Shown piece after piece: positions 52,508 through 62,411 of a DNA stretch of 64,000 bases (positions are counted from its first letter, which is position 1; each line of letters starts with the position of its first letter). Source of the DNA: JAAYXS01 sp964550375 (GTDB taxonomy: Bacteria; Planctomycetota; Phycisphaerae; UBA1845; Fen-1342); the NCBI GenBank assembly GCA_964550375.1, contig CAZJYX010000008.1, positions 76,511 through 140,510 on the forward strand, in the 5' to 3' direction. The translations under genes were made by a program, and so were the position numbers. The notes below the pieces were generated by a model, which saw only the letters and a list, made by a program, of their open reading frames with translations, was not told the origin of the DNA and did no database searches.

Positions 52508-52740
52508 CCCGTAGCTCCCGTGCGAACGCGGCAGGACGGCGCGGTCCGCCTGGTCGATCTGAGTCGGACCGTGGCGTCAAGCGCCGCCGGCCACGCCAGT
52601 GCATTCTACCCCGCTTGTTGCACCGGGGGAACCGCCGGCCACCTGGCACGCGCGTTGCACCGTCTGGCCGGCGGACGCGGCCGGTGCCCGCCGTGTGCGG
52701 CCCAGGCGTTCCACAAGTGCATTGGATGCCGGAGCTTCTG

Positions 52741-52980
52741 ATGAAAGCGACACCGAGACAGGCAAAGGTGATCCGTGGCGTGTACGGTAGGAAATGCGTG
52801 CGTGGCGCAATTCTCGCGCTGATGTTGGCGGTGGCGCTGCTGAGCGCCGGCTGCAACGACGTGCTCAGAACCTACGTGCGACAAGGCGCGCTCGGCCTGA
52901 TCGAAGACACGATCGACTCGGCTTTCGACGTAATCGGCGACGCGATCGGCGAAGGGTTCAACAACCTCACGGGCGATTAG
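52741..52980 (+). CDS. Small lipoprotein
   Basis: 79 aa from the ATG at 52741. A basic N terminus is followed by a hydrophobic segment and lipobox (GAILALMLAVALLSAGCND). The mature part is about 45 residues (VLRTYVRQGALGLIEDTIDSAFDVIGDAIGEGFNNL), an amphipathic helix. Function unknown. Confidence 0.7.
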   Translation: MKATPRQAKVIRGVYGRKCVRGAILALMLAVALLSAGCNDVLRTYVRQGALGLIEDTIDSAFDVIGDAIGEGFNNLTGD

Positions 52981-53370
52981 GCCCCGGCGGTCGCGGTGCG
53001 TCCGGACGGCGACCGAGCCGAGTCGCGTGCCGCGCGCCTGCGCCGCCCCGGCACGCAGGTGCCGGGCGGAATAAGCCGGTCGGCACCCTGACTGTGCACG
53101 CGACGTGGCCGCGCACTGCGCGACGTGTGTGCGCATCCGGTCGGCTCTTGGCTGTATCGGGGGTAAACACAATCTGACAATGATCCGGTCAACACATCCG
53201 CGGCGCGGGCCGCGCCGGCAGTGCACTGCGCGCCCACGGTGCCGGCCGCACGTCAGTCCAAGTGCGCTGCGGCGTCGGCCCGCCGCCAGTTGACGGCGGT
53301 TAACCGGCGCACGTAACATCCTGATTGAACCATCAGCGGGTTGGACTTTTTCACGGAGGAGAAGGTTACG
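52981..53370. other. 390-bp intergenic region with hairpin and OPT promoter
   Basis: It contains a hairpin with an 8-bp stem, CCCGGCAC-GCAG-GTGCCGGG (53047-53066), which has no T-run, shortly after the small lipoprotein, and the probable OPT promoter at 53290-53319. No ORF in it looks real. Confidence 0.5.
53290..53319 (+). promoter_or_regulatory. Promoter of the OPT transporter gene
   Basis: TTGACG (53290-53295), 18-base spacer, TAACAT (53314-53319). The likely TTG start of the gene follows about 50 bases after. Confidence 0.45.
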
Positions 53371-56061
53371 TTGAGTAGCGCGCCGCCCGACGAGTCCAAT
53401 CCGGCTCCACTTCACGCGCTGGTTCCCCCGCCCGATCAATCCGAGGACTCCGGCGAGCTGCGCCCGCGCCCGCTCGATCTATACACACCACAATTCACGC
53501 TGCGCGCCGTACTGACGGGCATGGTGCTGGCGGCGGTCCTATCGACCTGCAACATCTACGTGGGCCTGCTGATCGGCTGGTCCATCAACATGTCCATCGT
53601 GGCGGCTTTGCTCAGCTACGGCTTCTGGATGGGACTGCATGGCCTGAGCGGCGGCCGGGTGCGTCGCTGGGAGCTGCTGGAAAACAACATCAACCAGACC
53701 GCCTGCTCGGCCGGCGCGTCAATCGCCTCCGCCGGGCTGATCGCGCCCATTCCCGCCCTGGCAATAATGACCGGCACGACGCTGACCTGGCACTACCTCG
53801 CGCTCTGGGTGCTGTCGGTCGCGCTGGTCGGCATCATGGTCGCCGTCCTCCTGCGGCGGCAGATGCTGCTGTGGAACAACCTGCCCTTCCCGATGGGCAT
53901 CGCCAGCGCTGTCACGCTGCGCGAGATGTACGCGCGCGGGCGCGAAGCCGTCAGACGCGTCCTGGCCCTTGGCGCGGCCGCACTCGCCGCGGCCACCGTC
54001 ACGCTGACTACCGGCCATTTCGGCGTCAGCCCGCTCGGGTTGCCATTCGCGCTACACGGCTTCTCCGCCAGGACACTGACCCTCGCGCTGGATCCAAGCC
54101 TGCTGATGGTCGGCGTCGGCGGGCTGATCGGCCTGCGGGCCGGCGTGTCGCTGGCGCTCGGCGCGCTGCTGGCCTACGCCGTCTGCGCGCCGCGCCTGAT
54201 CGCCACAGGCAAGCTGGAACTGGTCGTCGCTGAATCCCTGCACGCGCTGCCGAACAGCGTGAGGCTTTCGCCGGAACTTGCGGCTCACGCCACCTACAAC
54301 ACGGACCGCCGGCTCCTGGAGTGGAAAGGCGTCATGACGGCTGCGCAGCGTGCGGCGCTACTGGCACTCAGCGCTGACGTGCGCTATCGCGAGGCCGTCC
54401 AGAAGCTGTACGTGCGGTCACAACTGGAGTTGGCTGCGCCGCTCGCTGAGGCGCCGGCGGCGGAAATGCTCGCGGGGCTGCCGCTGGAATACGACGCCGA
54501 GCGCAAGGTGCTGCGGGCCACCGGAGCACTTGACCGGGCGGCAGTAGCCCGGCTGGCGGGAACCGGCGATTTGCACGCTGCCGCGGAGACACTGGCCGCC
54601 TGGTTCGACTACCCAACCACGCAGGAGCTGCAGATCGGCGCGCCCCTGGCGGACTTCCCCCGCCACTTCAGCTTCCCGCGCAACTGCCGGGGACTGGTGA
54701 CGTACGACCGGGCGCAGCGGCGTCTGGTCGTCCAAGGGCCGCTCAGCGCAACGCAGCGCGCCGCGCTACTGCAGGCCGCCGACGTCTGGGAATCGAAGCA
54801 TCCGCGCTCCGCGCGACAGATGAGCGCATTCCGCGCCGCAGTCGAAAGCCTGCACGCCCGTGCCGGAGACTCGTTCATGCCCTCTGGCGCCACCCTGCCG
54901 GAGGAATTAGCCGGTCGGGTCACATATGACGACGACACGAAGACCCTCCAGGCTCACGGCGTCCTCAGCACCGCCGAGATCGCGGCGCTGCGCGCCGTCA
55001 GCCCGGACCCGGACTACCAGGCCGCCGTGGCGCGCCTCGTTGCCGGCACGGGTTACCGCCCCGTCAGCCCCAACTTCCGCGACATGCTGCAATGGCTGCT
55101 GTATCCGGGCGTCACGCTCATGGTGGTATCGTCGCTGGTCTCCTTCGCCTTCTCGTGGCGCTCCGTGGCGGCCGCCATAACGGGGATCGGGCGCCGCTCG
55201 GCGGGGCCGTCCGACCTCTCGGCGGCCAGCGACGTCACGCCGCGCTGGCTGTTCGCGGGCTTGCTGATCGCGCTGCTGCTGTCGGTCGTGCTTCAGGTCT
55301 CATTCTTCCAGATCCTCTGGTGGGCGGCGATCTTCGGCGTCCTGGTGTCGGTCGTGCTGGCCGTCGTGGCCGCGCGCGTCTCGGGCGAGACCGGCATCAC
55401 GCCGGTGGGAACCATGGGCAAGGTCACGCAGCTCATCTTCGGCGTGGTGACGCCCGGGAGTGCGGCGGCGAATCTGATGGCTGCGAACGTGGCGGGCGGG
55501 GCCGCCAGCCAATGTGCCGACCTGCTGCACGATCTCAAATGTGGACACCTGCTGGGTGCCGCACCGAAATGGCAGACGCTGGCCCAGGTGTTCGGCGTGC
55601 TGGCGGGCGCGCTGACCGGCTCCGCGGTGTACCTCTTCATGTTCCCCAACCCGAGTGAGCAGCTTCTCACGCCGGAATGGCCCGCGCCCGCCGTGGCCGC
55701 GTGGAAGGCCGTCGCGGAGCTGTTCCAAACCGGCTTCGGCGCGATTCCGGAAGGCACCGGCCTGGCGATGATCATTGCCGCCGGCGTCGGCGTGTTGTTC
55801 CCAATTCTCGAACATACGCTGCCCGGCAAGCTACGGCGCTTCATGCCAAGCTGCGCCAGCCTGGGGTTGGGACTGGTCATTCCGGCGTGGAATTCGCTCT
55901 CGATGCTCGCCGGCGGTGTCATGGCGACAGTGCTGGGCCGCTGGTGCTCGCGCTGGAGCAAGCGCTACTGGGTGGCGCTCTGCGCGGGCATCGTAGCGGG
56001 CGAAAGCCTGACCGGCGTTGGCCAGGGCCTGTGGCAAATCGTCAAGGACCGCTTCCTGTAA
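53371..56061 (+). CDS. OPT-family transporter with a large inserted repeat domain
   Basis: 896 aa from a TTG at 53371, which follows GGAGGAGAAGG; a TTG at 53341 is less likely. The N-terminal ~290 and C-terminal ~325 residues are hydrophobic with OPT signatures (CNIYVGLLIGWSINMSIVAALL, LENNINQTACSAGASIASAGL; GSAAANLMAANVAGGAASQCADLLHDLKCGHLLG, GVGVLFPILEH). Between them, about residues 291-565, lies a soluble insert with four copies of a repeat (consensus xYDxxxRxLxxxGxLsxAqRAALLAL) at about residues 306-345, 370-398, 441-475 and 516-557. Such an insert is not part of standard OPT proteins. Transports oligopeptides or metal-chelates. Confidence 0.85.
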   Translation: MSSAPPDESNPAPLHALVPPPDQSEDSGELRPRPLDLYTPQFTLRAVLTGMVLAAVLSTCNIYVGLLIGWSINMSIVAALLSYGFWMGLHGLSGGRVRRWELLENNINQTACSAGASIASAGLIAPIPALAIMTGTTLTWHYLALWVLSVALVGIMVAVLLRRQMLLWNNLPFPMGIASAVTLREMYARGREAVRRVLALGAAALAAATVTLTTGHFGVSPLGLPFALHGFSARTLTLALDPSLLMVGVGGLIGLRAGVSLALGALLAYAVCAPRLIATGKLELVVAESLHALPNSVRLSPELAAHATYNTDRRLLEWKGVMTAAQRAALLALSADVRYREAVQKLYVRSQLELAAPLAEAPAAEMLAGLPLEYDAERKVLRATGALDRAAVARLAGTGDLHAAAETLAAWFDYPTTQELQIGAPLADFPRHFSFPRNCRGLVTYDRAQRRLVVQGPLSATQRAALLQAADVWESKHPRSARQMSAFRAAVESLHARAGDSFMPSGATLPEELAGRVTYDDDTKTLQAHGVLSTAEIAALRAVSPDPDYQAAVARLVAGTGYRPVSPNFRDMLQWLLYPGVTLMVVSSLVSFAFSWRSVAAAITGIGRRSAGPSDLSAASDVTPRWLFAGLLIALLLSVVLQVSFFQILWWAAIFGVLVSVVLAVVAARVSGETGITPVGTMGKVTQLIFGVVTPGSAAANLMAANVAGGAASQCADLLHDLKCGHLLGAAPKWQTLAQVFGVLAGALTGSAVYLFMFPNPSEQLLTPEWPAPAVAAWKAVAELFQTGFGAIPEGTGLAMIIAAGVGVLFPILEHTLPGKLRRFMPSCASLGLGLVIPAWNSLSMLAGGVMATVLGRWCSRWSKRYWVALCAGIVAGESLTGVGQGLWQIVKDRFL

Positions 56062-56112
56062 TCCAGCTCGCGCCAATTCGCCACGCATAGCCGCCCATCG
56101 GCGCCACGACGA

Positions 56113-57171
56113 CTACAAGCGCAGCAGCACTGCCTTGGCGTAGTCCGGATCGCCCGGAAAATCGGCCGGCAGCTTCGGCCGCGCCACGACGCCCACGGAC
56201 CGGCCCGTTTGCCCGGCCGCCGCCTGCGCCGCGGCTTCAAGCCGCCGGTGCGATGTCCCCCGGTGGTTCGTGCACAGCAGCAGCAAGCCGTCCGCGGCCA
56301 GCAGCGGCAACGCGGCCGCGACCAGTCGGTCGAGGTCTTCCGCCAGCGAGAACACGCTCGCCGGCCGGCGCGTGCGGCCAAGCGTCGGCGGATCAAGGAT
56401 AATCAGGTCGAACGTGCGTTGCTGTCGCTGGGCCCGGCGACAGTAGTCGAATACGTCGGCGCGGATCAGCGCGTGGTCAGCCACCGTAACGCCGTTCGCC
56501 TCCAGGTTGCGGCGCCCCCAATCGAGCGCCTTGCCGGCCACATCAACGCTCACCGTGCTCGCCGCGCCGCCGACAGCCGCGGCGACCGTGAATCCGCACG
56601 TGTAGGCGAAGGCGTTGAGGACCCGGCGACCACGGGCCAGCTCGCGGATGCGCTGCCGATTTAAGCGGTGCTCCAGGAAAACGCCGGTCGCAAAGCCGTC
56701 GTACGGCCGCACGAGCAGCCGCAAGCCGTCTTCCAGCACGGGGAATTCCGGCTCGACCGGCTCGCCGATCCAGGGGTGCGCGTCGTGGTGAAGCTGCTCC
56801 AGGTCCGGGCGTGTGGCGCTGCGATCCGCCGGAAACATCTTGCGGTAGACGGCCCGGGCGGCGAGCTGCTGAGCGGCGGCCTGGCAGAGCCCCCGAACCG
56901 CCCCTTCGTCCAGCGCCAGCCGCCCCAAGTGCACCTGGGCCACCAGGACGTCGCCGAGCTGCTCGATCACCAAGCCCGGCACACCGTCGCCGGCGCCATG
57001 CACGATGCGGAAGGCGGTGGTGTGAGGGTCGGCCCGCAGCCCCGCGCGGGCGGCGAGAGCGGCGGACAGGAGCTCGTCCACGCGCGCCCCGCCGGCAGCC
57101 CCTGCATTGCGAGCCGGCCGGCCGGCTTGAAAGTGCGCAGGTTTTGCGGGTCGGCGTGGCACGTGCAGCAC
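56113..57171 (-). CDS. RlmI-like class I SAM-dependent 23S rRNA methyltransferase
   Basis: About 352 aa from a GTG at 57171; a GTG at 57081 (322 aa) is an alternative and the frame runs to 57297. It has DPHTTAFRIVHGAGDGVPGLVIEQLG (PUA-to-core region of RlmI), YDGFATGVFLEHRLNRQRI, the SAM motif VLNAFAYTCGFTVAAAVGGAASTVSVDVAGKALDWGRRNLEANG and FDLIILDPPTLGR, the DPPxx motif of cytosine-5/adenine methyltransferases. It probably methylates 23S rRNA. It starts divergently from the hypothetical gene at 57330. Confidence 0.88.
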   Translation of the reverse strand: MLHVPRRPAKPAHFQAGRPARNAGAAGGARVDELLSAALAARAGLRADPHTTAFRIVHGAGDGVPGLVIEQLGDVLVAQVHLGRLALDEGAVRGLCQAAAQQLAARAVYRKMFPADRSATRPDLEQLHHDAHPWIGEPVEPEFPVLEDGLRLLVRPYDGFATGVFLEHRLNRQRIRELARGRRVLNAFAYTCGFTVAAAVGGAASTVSVDVAGKALDWGRRNLEANGVTVADHALIRADVFDYCRRAQRQQRTFDLIILDPPTLGRTRRPASVFSLAEDLDRLVAAALPLLAADGLLLLCTNHRGTSHRRLEAAAQAAAGQTGRSVGVVARPKLPADFPGDPDYAKAVLLRL

Positions 57172-57329
57172 CTGATTACTGAGGCTAGGCGGCGCTCGAG
57201 CGAACGTCAGGCCGCTGATGATAACCGCCGACAGGCCCAGCCGCGGGCGGCGGCCGGCAACTTCTCGATCAGCGGGCTCGTGCGGCCGGCCATTCAAAGG
57301 ACGGCGGTCAGCCCGTATGATGGCGGCCT

Positions 57330-59051
57330 ATGACGGAAGTGTACTCGGGATCCAGGCCGGGCCGACCGGTCCTGCTGCTGATTGCCAGCGCGGTGGTGCT
57401 GCTCGGCACGCTTGGGCTGGCGTTGGTTCAAGTTGAGCGGAAGGTGGCCCTGGGGGAGGAGTACAAGATTCCCGACACGCCGCTGCGGGCACGGGCGCCG
57501 CGCGGGTGGCACGTCGATCGACGCGATCCACAGGCATTCATCCTGCCGGTTCGGCGCGGGGCGCCCGGCCGCGAGCAATGGGACATCGACCGCCTCATTC
57601 GTTTTGGCTTTGCTCGCCAGGGCGCGTTTGAACCGCCGGCGGACTTGCTGCGCGGCCTCGTGAGCACCGGGGCGGACACGCCCGTGCCGGCACGCATCGG
57701 CGCCTTCCATGGCGTCCAAGTGCAGCAGTTGGAGCGGCGGCGCTGGCGCCGTTACGAGATCACGCGCGAATCAGTGTTGCGAATGGCCGTCCTGCCGGGC
57801 GGAGACGTGATCACCGTCAGGTACACGCCGATGACCCAATTGACGCTGGCCGACCTGAAGCTGCTGGACAAGGTCTGCAGCTCGATTCGGCTGGACGATG
57901 AGAAGCTGAGCGTCTCGCCGGAGCAGGCCTGTGCGCGCGTCGGCATCGAGCTGGCCTTCGAACCGGACTGGCAAGCCGGGCTGGCGGCTTTCCCCGAGGT
58001 GGCCGGCTGCTACATCGGCGGGACGGCCGAGGGCTTCCCGGCCTGGTCGATCGGGGTCTTCCGCACTTGGCTGGCCGGCGGGCGTCAACCGACCGACCTG
58101 TTGCACGATCTCGCCGCCTATGCCTGGTTGTTGCTGGATGAGGGCGCCCTGCGCGTTGAGCAGTGGCAGCGCCACGACGGCGCGACCGTAAGTGTTCTAC
58201 GACATCCCGATCCATCGCGCAATCGACACGCGATCGACGCCGCCTGGGTCCTGTCAAAATCACCCGCGGAGGTTGCCATCTTCTACGTCTATACCAACGA
58301 GCGGCACCGCGCCGCGGCGCACGCGGCGGCCGAGAAGATGGCTCGCGGGCTGACCTTTCGGCCCAGTAAGCTCGTTCCGGACATGGATGCGGCCCAACGG
58401 GCTGGAGCTGAGCTGGCAGCGCTGCTGACGCGCGAGGGCGTGGTGTCGTGGTGGGGGCGGCTCCCGGTCAAGCTGCTGTTCACCGGCGAGACCCTGCGCG
58501 GATCCGAAGGGCTGCGCATCGAGCGGCGCCCGCTCGGCCGCCGCGGTGAGTTGGGCTACCAGGGCAACGTGGTGCGCCGCGTGGCCGACCGCTTCGACGA
58601 GCAGACCGCCTGGAGCATCGGCCCGCGCGCCACGGCTTACGAATACGATTTCAGAACGTACGTCGGTGATGGACTGTCAATCGAAGTGCGCGAGGAGCGG
58701 GCGGCGGACGCGACCGAAGTCACGCGCGCCATCAAGCTGGGCAACGGCCGCACCTACAGGCGCGCGTTTCGGCCGGGGCCGACTTTCGTGTGCAAGCCGA
58801 TCGAGTCGGTAGCGGAAGCCCAGGTCGCCCGCAGCTCGCAGCCACACCTGTTCGAAGGTTCCCTGACGCTGGGCCGTGGTACTTACACGCGCCTGCTGCG
58901 GCCGCTGCCGCCCGCCGACGGCCGGCCGCGCGTACTGGTGCAGGAGGATTTCTGGCCGTTTGGCGCGGTGCTAACGCTCGATGAGCATGATGAAATGCTG
59001 ACCTACGTGGAGGCGGATGCACGCTACCAGCGCCTGCCGGCGGACCGTTAG
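57330..59051 (+). CDS. Conserved hypothetical protein with one N-terminal TM helix
   Basis: 573 aa. A single N-terminal hydrophobic segment (RPVLLLIASAVVLLGTLGLALVQVE) precedes a long soluble region. Repeated beta-rich stretches (for example APRGWHVDRRDPQAFILP, GGDVITVRYTPM, GLTFRPSKLVPDMD) suggest a mostly beta, periplasmic protein. No catalytic motif is evident. It is followed by the tandem kinase gene on the same strand after about 190 bases. Confidence 0.7.
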   Translation: MTEVYSGSRPGRPVLLLIASAVVLLGTLGLALVQVERKVALGEEYKIPDTPLRARAPRGWHVDRRDPQAFILPVRRGAPGREQWDIDRLIRFGFARQGAFEPPADLLRGLVSTGADTPVPARIGAFHGVQVQQLERRRWRRYEITRESVLRMAVLPGGDVITVRYTPMTQLTLADLKLLDKVCSSIRLDDEKLSVSPEQACARVGIELAFEPDWQAGLAAFPEVAGCYIGGTAEGFPAWSIGVFRTWLAGGRQPTDLLHDLAAYAWLLLDEGALRVEQWQRHDGATVSVLRHPDPSRNRHAIDAAWVLSKSPAEVAIFYVYTNERHRAAAHAAAEKMARGLTFRPSKLVPDMDAAQRAGAELAALLTREGVVSWWGRLPVKLLFTGETLRGSEGLRIERRPLGRRGELGYQGNVVRRVADRFDEQTAWSIGPRATAYEYDFRTYVGDGLSIEVREERAADATEVTRAIKLGNGRTYRRAFRPGPTFVCKPIESVAEAQVARSSQPHLFEGSLTLGRGTYTRLLRPLPPADGRPRVLVQEDFWPFGAVLTLDEHDEMLTYVEADARYQRLPADR

Positions 59052-59238
59052 AATCGCGGGTATGGCGCCATGCTGAAGCGCGCCCGGTGTTAGGCTGCGG
59101 TCCGGTGCGCAACAGGCCGTCTTCACGACCGGCACCTCACGGCGAAACGACGCATTGATCGGACACCTGCGCGGAGCGTAGAATGCGTCGGCCGTAGCGG
59201 ACGCGGCCACTATCGTCCACAACCCACGCTTCAGGTTC

Positions 59239-61113
59239 ATGGACACGGCAAAGCTGGATGTAAGTGTGGCAAGTCTCCCTGCGCAGCAGGGCGAGGATTC
59301 GCGCCGCGCACCACGCGTGGACGAGCCCCCGCCCGCCCCCACCGAGCAGCGCGGCACATTCTTCAACCAGGAGTGGACCTACCGCGCGGACTTCGAGCGC
59401 GTCCTCAACCGCGTGCCCAGCGCGGCTTGGGAAGACCCGCGGTCACAGGGCTGGCAACTCGTCAAACGCAACGCCCGCCGCGAGGTCTGGCGCGCGACGC
59501 TTGCCGGCCGGACCTACTACATCAAGTACTACTCCGGGGCGGGCCTGACCGCCCGCCTGCGCTCCTGGCTGCGCCGCTCGCCGTGCGAGTCGGAATGGCA
59601 AGGCGGCCTGTTCGCGCTGCGCGCGGGAATTCCAGCGGTGACGCCCGCCGCCTACGCGCGCCAACTGCGCCGCGAGGACCGCGCTTGCGACGTCCTGGTA
59701 ACCGAGGCAGCCGAGCCGGCCTACCCGCTCAACGAATTCTGGCTACAGGTCGTTAGCGATGACAGCGCCGCCCGACGGCGGCGTGATACGCACCATCTGG
59801 TCGAACTGCTGGGCGAGCTCATCGCCCGCGCCCACCAGGCCGGCTTCGAACACCTGGACATGCACGCCGCGAACATCCTGGTGCAGCCGGTCGCGGCCGG
59901 GCGCTACCGCGCCCTCTTCGTGGACCTGCACAGCGCCCGCCTGGGCGTCCCCATCAGCGATCACGCCGTCGTGCGCAACCTGGCCCAACTTAATCAATGG
60001 TTCCGGCGCTACAGCAGCGTCGCGGATCGCCTGCGGTTCCTGCGCGCCTACGTGCGCTGGCGCGACGAGTATGAGCACGCCTTTCCGCACGGGCGCGCCT
60101 TGGGCCTCACATTCGCGGGCCTGGTGCAGGCCCTGACGCACGCCGCCCGCGCACATGCGGAACGCCTGGGCACCCAGCGCGATCGACGCACGCAGCGCGA
60201 CGGCCGCTATTTCTCCCGTCTGCAACTCGACGACCGCTGGCGCGCCGTTGTTCTCGTGCGCACCAAACACGCCAGCTCCGAGTCGCGCGCCTCGCACGCC
60301 GTGCTCGAACGCACCTGGTGGCGGGCACAGCTTGCCAACCCCTTGCGCTGGTTCCAGGATGGCGCGGCGGCCGACTGCAAGGACTCGCACTCGGCGATCG
60401 TCCGGCGCGCGCTGCTGCCGCACCCGGACGGCAACCTCCCCGTAATCATCAAGCGGCCGCGCGCCCGCGACTGGCGCCGGCGCCTGAGCCAGGCGCTGGG
60501 CCGCTCACGCAGCCTGCGCGGCTGGCGCATGGGCCACGCCCTGCTGCACCGGCACGTGCCCGCCGCCCGCCCCCTGGCCGCCCTGGAACGCCGCATCGGA
60601 CCCTGGGTGCTGGACAGCGTGCTGATCACCGAGGCCATCCCCGGCGGTATCGACCTGGAAACCTACCTCCGGCAGGCCGGCGACGCGACGACCGGCCCCG
60701 CCTGGTCGCGCCTGAAACGCGAGTTGTCCGAGAAAGTGGCCGCGCACCTGCGCCGCCTCGAAGAGCGCGGCTTTGCCCACCGCGACTGCAAAGCCAGCAA
60801 TATCCTGGTCGTCCCCCACGCCGACCACCGGCTGCTGTGGATCGACATGGACGGCTTGCGGCGCGCACCGCGCGGACCCGGGTGGCACGCGCGTGCCCGA
60901 GCCCTGCTGGCATTGCACGTGAGCCTCCGGGCCCTGCCCGGACTGACACGGACGGATTGGCTAAGGTTGCTCAAGGCGTACTCCGCCGGCTTCGGAGCTG
61001 ATCCAAACACCTGGCGCGGCTTGTGGCGTCGGCTGTCACCCGCCATAGAAGAGAAGCTGCGGACAAAGGCAACCCGGCGGGAATGGAAACTCAAGAACTA
61101 CGGTCGCGAGTGA
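59239..61113 (+). CDS. Tandem two-domain LPS-kinase-like protein
   Basis: 624 aa. It contains two complete copies of the small LPS-kinase (Kdo/WaaP/RIO-like) fold. The first has a lysine in TYYIKYYS, catalytic loop FEHLDMHAANILVQP and metal-binding D in LFVDLHSARLG. The second has VIIKRPRARDW, catalytic loop FAHRDCKASNILVVP and LWIDMDGLRRA. Most relatives have a single such domain, as at 3.3-4.2 kb in this window. It is probably a membrane-associated sugar/lipid A kinase; the fused arrangement may phosphorylate two positions or dimerise in cis. Confidence 0.8.
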   Translation: MDTAKLDVSVASLPAQQGEDSRRAPRVDEPPPAPTEQRGTFFNQEWTYRADFERVLNRVPSAAWEDPRSQGWQLVKRNARREVWRATLAGRTYYIKYYSGAGLTARLRSWLRRSPCESEWQGGLFALRAGIPAVTPAAYARQLRREDRACDVLVTEAAEPAYPLNEFWLQVVSDDSAARRRRDTHHLVELLGELIARAHQAGFEHLDMHAANILVQPVAAGRYRALFVDLHSARLGVPISDHAVVRNLAQLNQWFRRYSSVADRLRFLRAYVRWRDEYEHAFPHGRALGLTFAGLVQALTHAARAHAERLGTQRDRRTQRDGRYFSRLQLDDRWRAVVLVRTKHASSESRASHAVLERTWWRAQLANPLRWFQDGAAADCKDSHSAIVRRALLPHPDGNLPVIIKRPRARDWRRRLSQALGRSRSLRGWRMGHALLHRHVPAARPLAALERRIGPWVLDSVLITEAIPGGIDLETYLRQAGDATTGPAWSRLKRELSEKVAAHLRRLEERGFAHRDCKASNILVVPHADHRLLWIDMDGLRRAPRGPGWHARARALLALHVSLRALPGLTRTDWLRLLKAYSAGFGADPNTWRGLWRRLSPAIEEKLRTKATRREWKLKNYGRE

Positions 61114-61251
61114 CTGCCACCCCCGCTGCGCAGCGCGGCGCAAGTCACACCAGGGGGTCAATCTACCTGCTGCGAGACCGGTTCGTCGTCGGGTTGCCGC
61201 TTGCCCAGCGCTCCGCAGAAGCCCAAGCCGCGCAAGGCAGCTTGTGGCCGT

Positions 61252-61980
61252 TCACTTCTCGACCGCGGCGGGCTTCTCCTCCGGCACCGGCGGAACGAAG
61301 AGCTTCTCGCCCAGACCGTGGCGCAGTGCATACTCGTGCATGCGCGGCAGGTGGCGGAGCACCGACAGGTCGTCGTGCGTGTCCGTGCCGATGGCAACGC
61401 GGACGCGGTGGTTCGGCACGATCTTGAACCAGCGGTCGTGGTTCTCCAGCGGGATGAACTTCGCGCTCATCTCGTAGAAAATGCGGGCGTTGGCCAGCGT
61501 CCTCACAACCTGGTCCATGGACGTGGACGGAAACTGGTCGGCCACTACCGAATGCGCCAGCCCCACCGGGCAAGGCCAGCGCCGCGCCTGGTTGGCCAGA
61601 GTCGTCAGGCCGGCCCAGTCAACGTACTCGAACATCAGGTATTCGATGCCGTCGAGCATGTCACGCACGCAGGCCAGCATCGCCTTGTTCATCTGCCAGT
61701 TGACCTCGGCCCCGCAGTAGATCTTGACCTTCCCGGCCCAGCGCTCGCGGGCGGCCCGCACCTGCTTGACGTACTCGCGCGTTTCGCGCGCGAAGACCCG
61801 CTCGAAGTCCCGCTCGCTGTTCACCTCGCGCGAGGACGGCGTACAGAACAAATGGTCGCAAATGCCGATCCCGGCCATGTTGAAGCCCATGTCCAGGTGG
61901 GCCTCGACGATCTCGTCGATCGTGTAGGCGCCGTCCGAGAACGGCGTGTGGTTATGCAGGTTGTATAGCAGCTGGCTCAT
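61252..61980 (-). CDS. PHP-domain metal-dependent phosphoesterase
   Basis: 242 aa. The PHP metal ligands are visible: YNLHNHTPFSDGAYTIDEIVEAH at the N terminus, GICDHLF, YCGAEVNWQMN and VAIGTDTHDDL. No polymerase or other domain is attached; it matches the stand-alone histidinol-phosphatase-like or general PHP group. AGGAG lies 7 bases upstream of the ATG. A possible promoter for it lies about 400 bases upstream at 62384-62411. Confidence 0.85.
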   Translation of the reverse strand: MSQLLYNLHNHTPFSDGAYTIDEIVEAHLDMGFNMAGIGICDHLFCTPSSREVNSERDFERVFARETREYVKQVRAARERWAGKVKIYCGAEVNWQMNKAMLACVRDMLDGIEYLMFEYVDWAGLTTLANQARRWPCPVGLAHSVVADQFPSTSMDQVVRTLANARIFYEMSAKFIPLENHDRWFKIVPNHRVRVAIGTDTHDDLSVLRHLPRMHEYALRHGLGEKLFVPPVPEEKPAAVEK

Positions 61981-62383
61981 GAGGTTCTCCTGCCATCATG
62001 ACGGCCAACGCCGGGTGTCAGTACGCCGGCGTCTCGGCTTCGATCCGGTTTCTGTGGAACCGCCTACGTCGTGCGGTCGTTCCCCCAATCCGCACCATTT
62101 GTCTTCCCATTTGCTCCGCGGTCGCCGACTGCTCCCAGCCGAACGAGCAAGCCATCCGGCTGGCGCGAACTGCGGCCGACGCCCGTGCCCCGCACGAGGC
62201 TGGGCGCCGAGTGAGCCCTTCGTCGAACCCACGAGGCCAGCCAAACTCCAGGACCCGATAAAAACCGGTTTCTGGCCAACCGATAACTTCAACGCCGGCG
62301 GCCCGGAGTTGAGCTGGAATACCTCGCCCCCGGCCACGGACCGAGTCTTACCATGCCGGCCCTGAAACCCAACCCATGCGTGG

Positions 62384-62411
62384 AGTATAACACGGCCGCC
62401 CGAATCGGCAA
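62384..62411 (-). promoter_or_regulatory. Minus-strand promoter in the inverted-repeat region
   Basis: TTGCCG (62406-62411), 16-base spacer, TATACT (62384-62389) on the minus strand. A transcript would start near 62377 and run about 400 bases to the PHP-domain gene. Confidence 0.4.
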
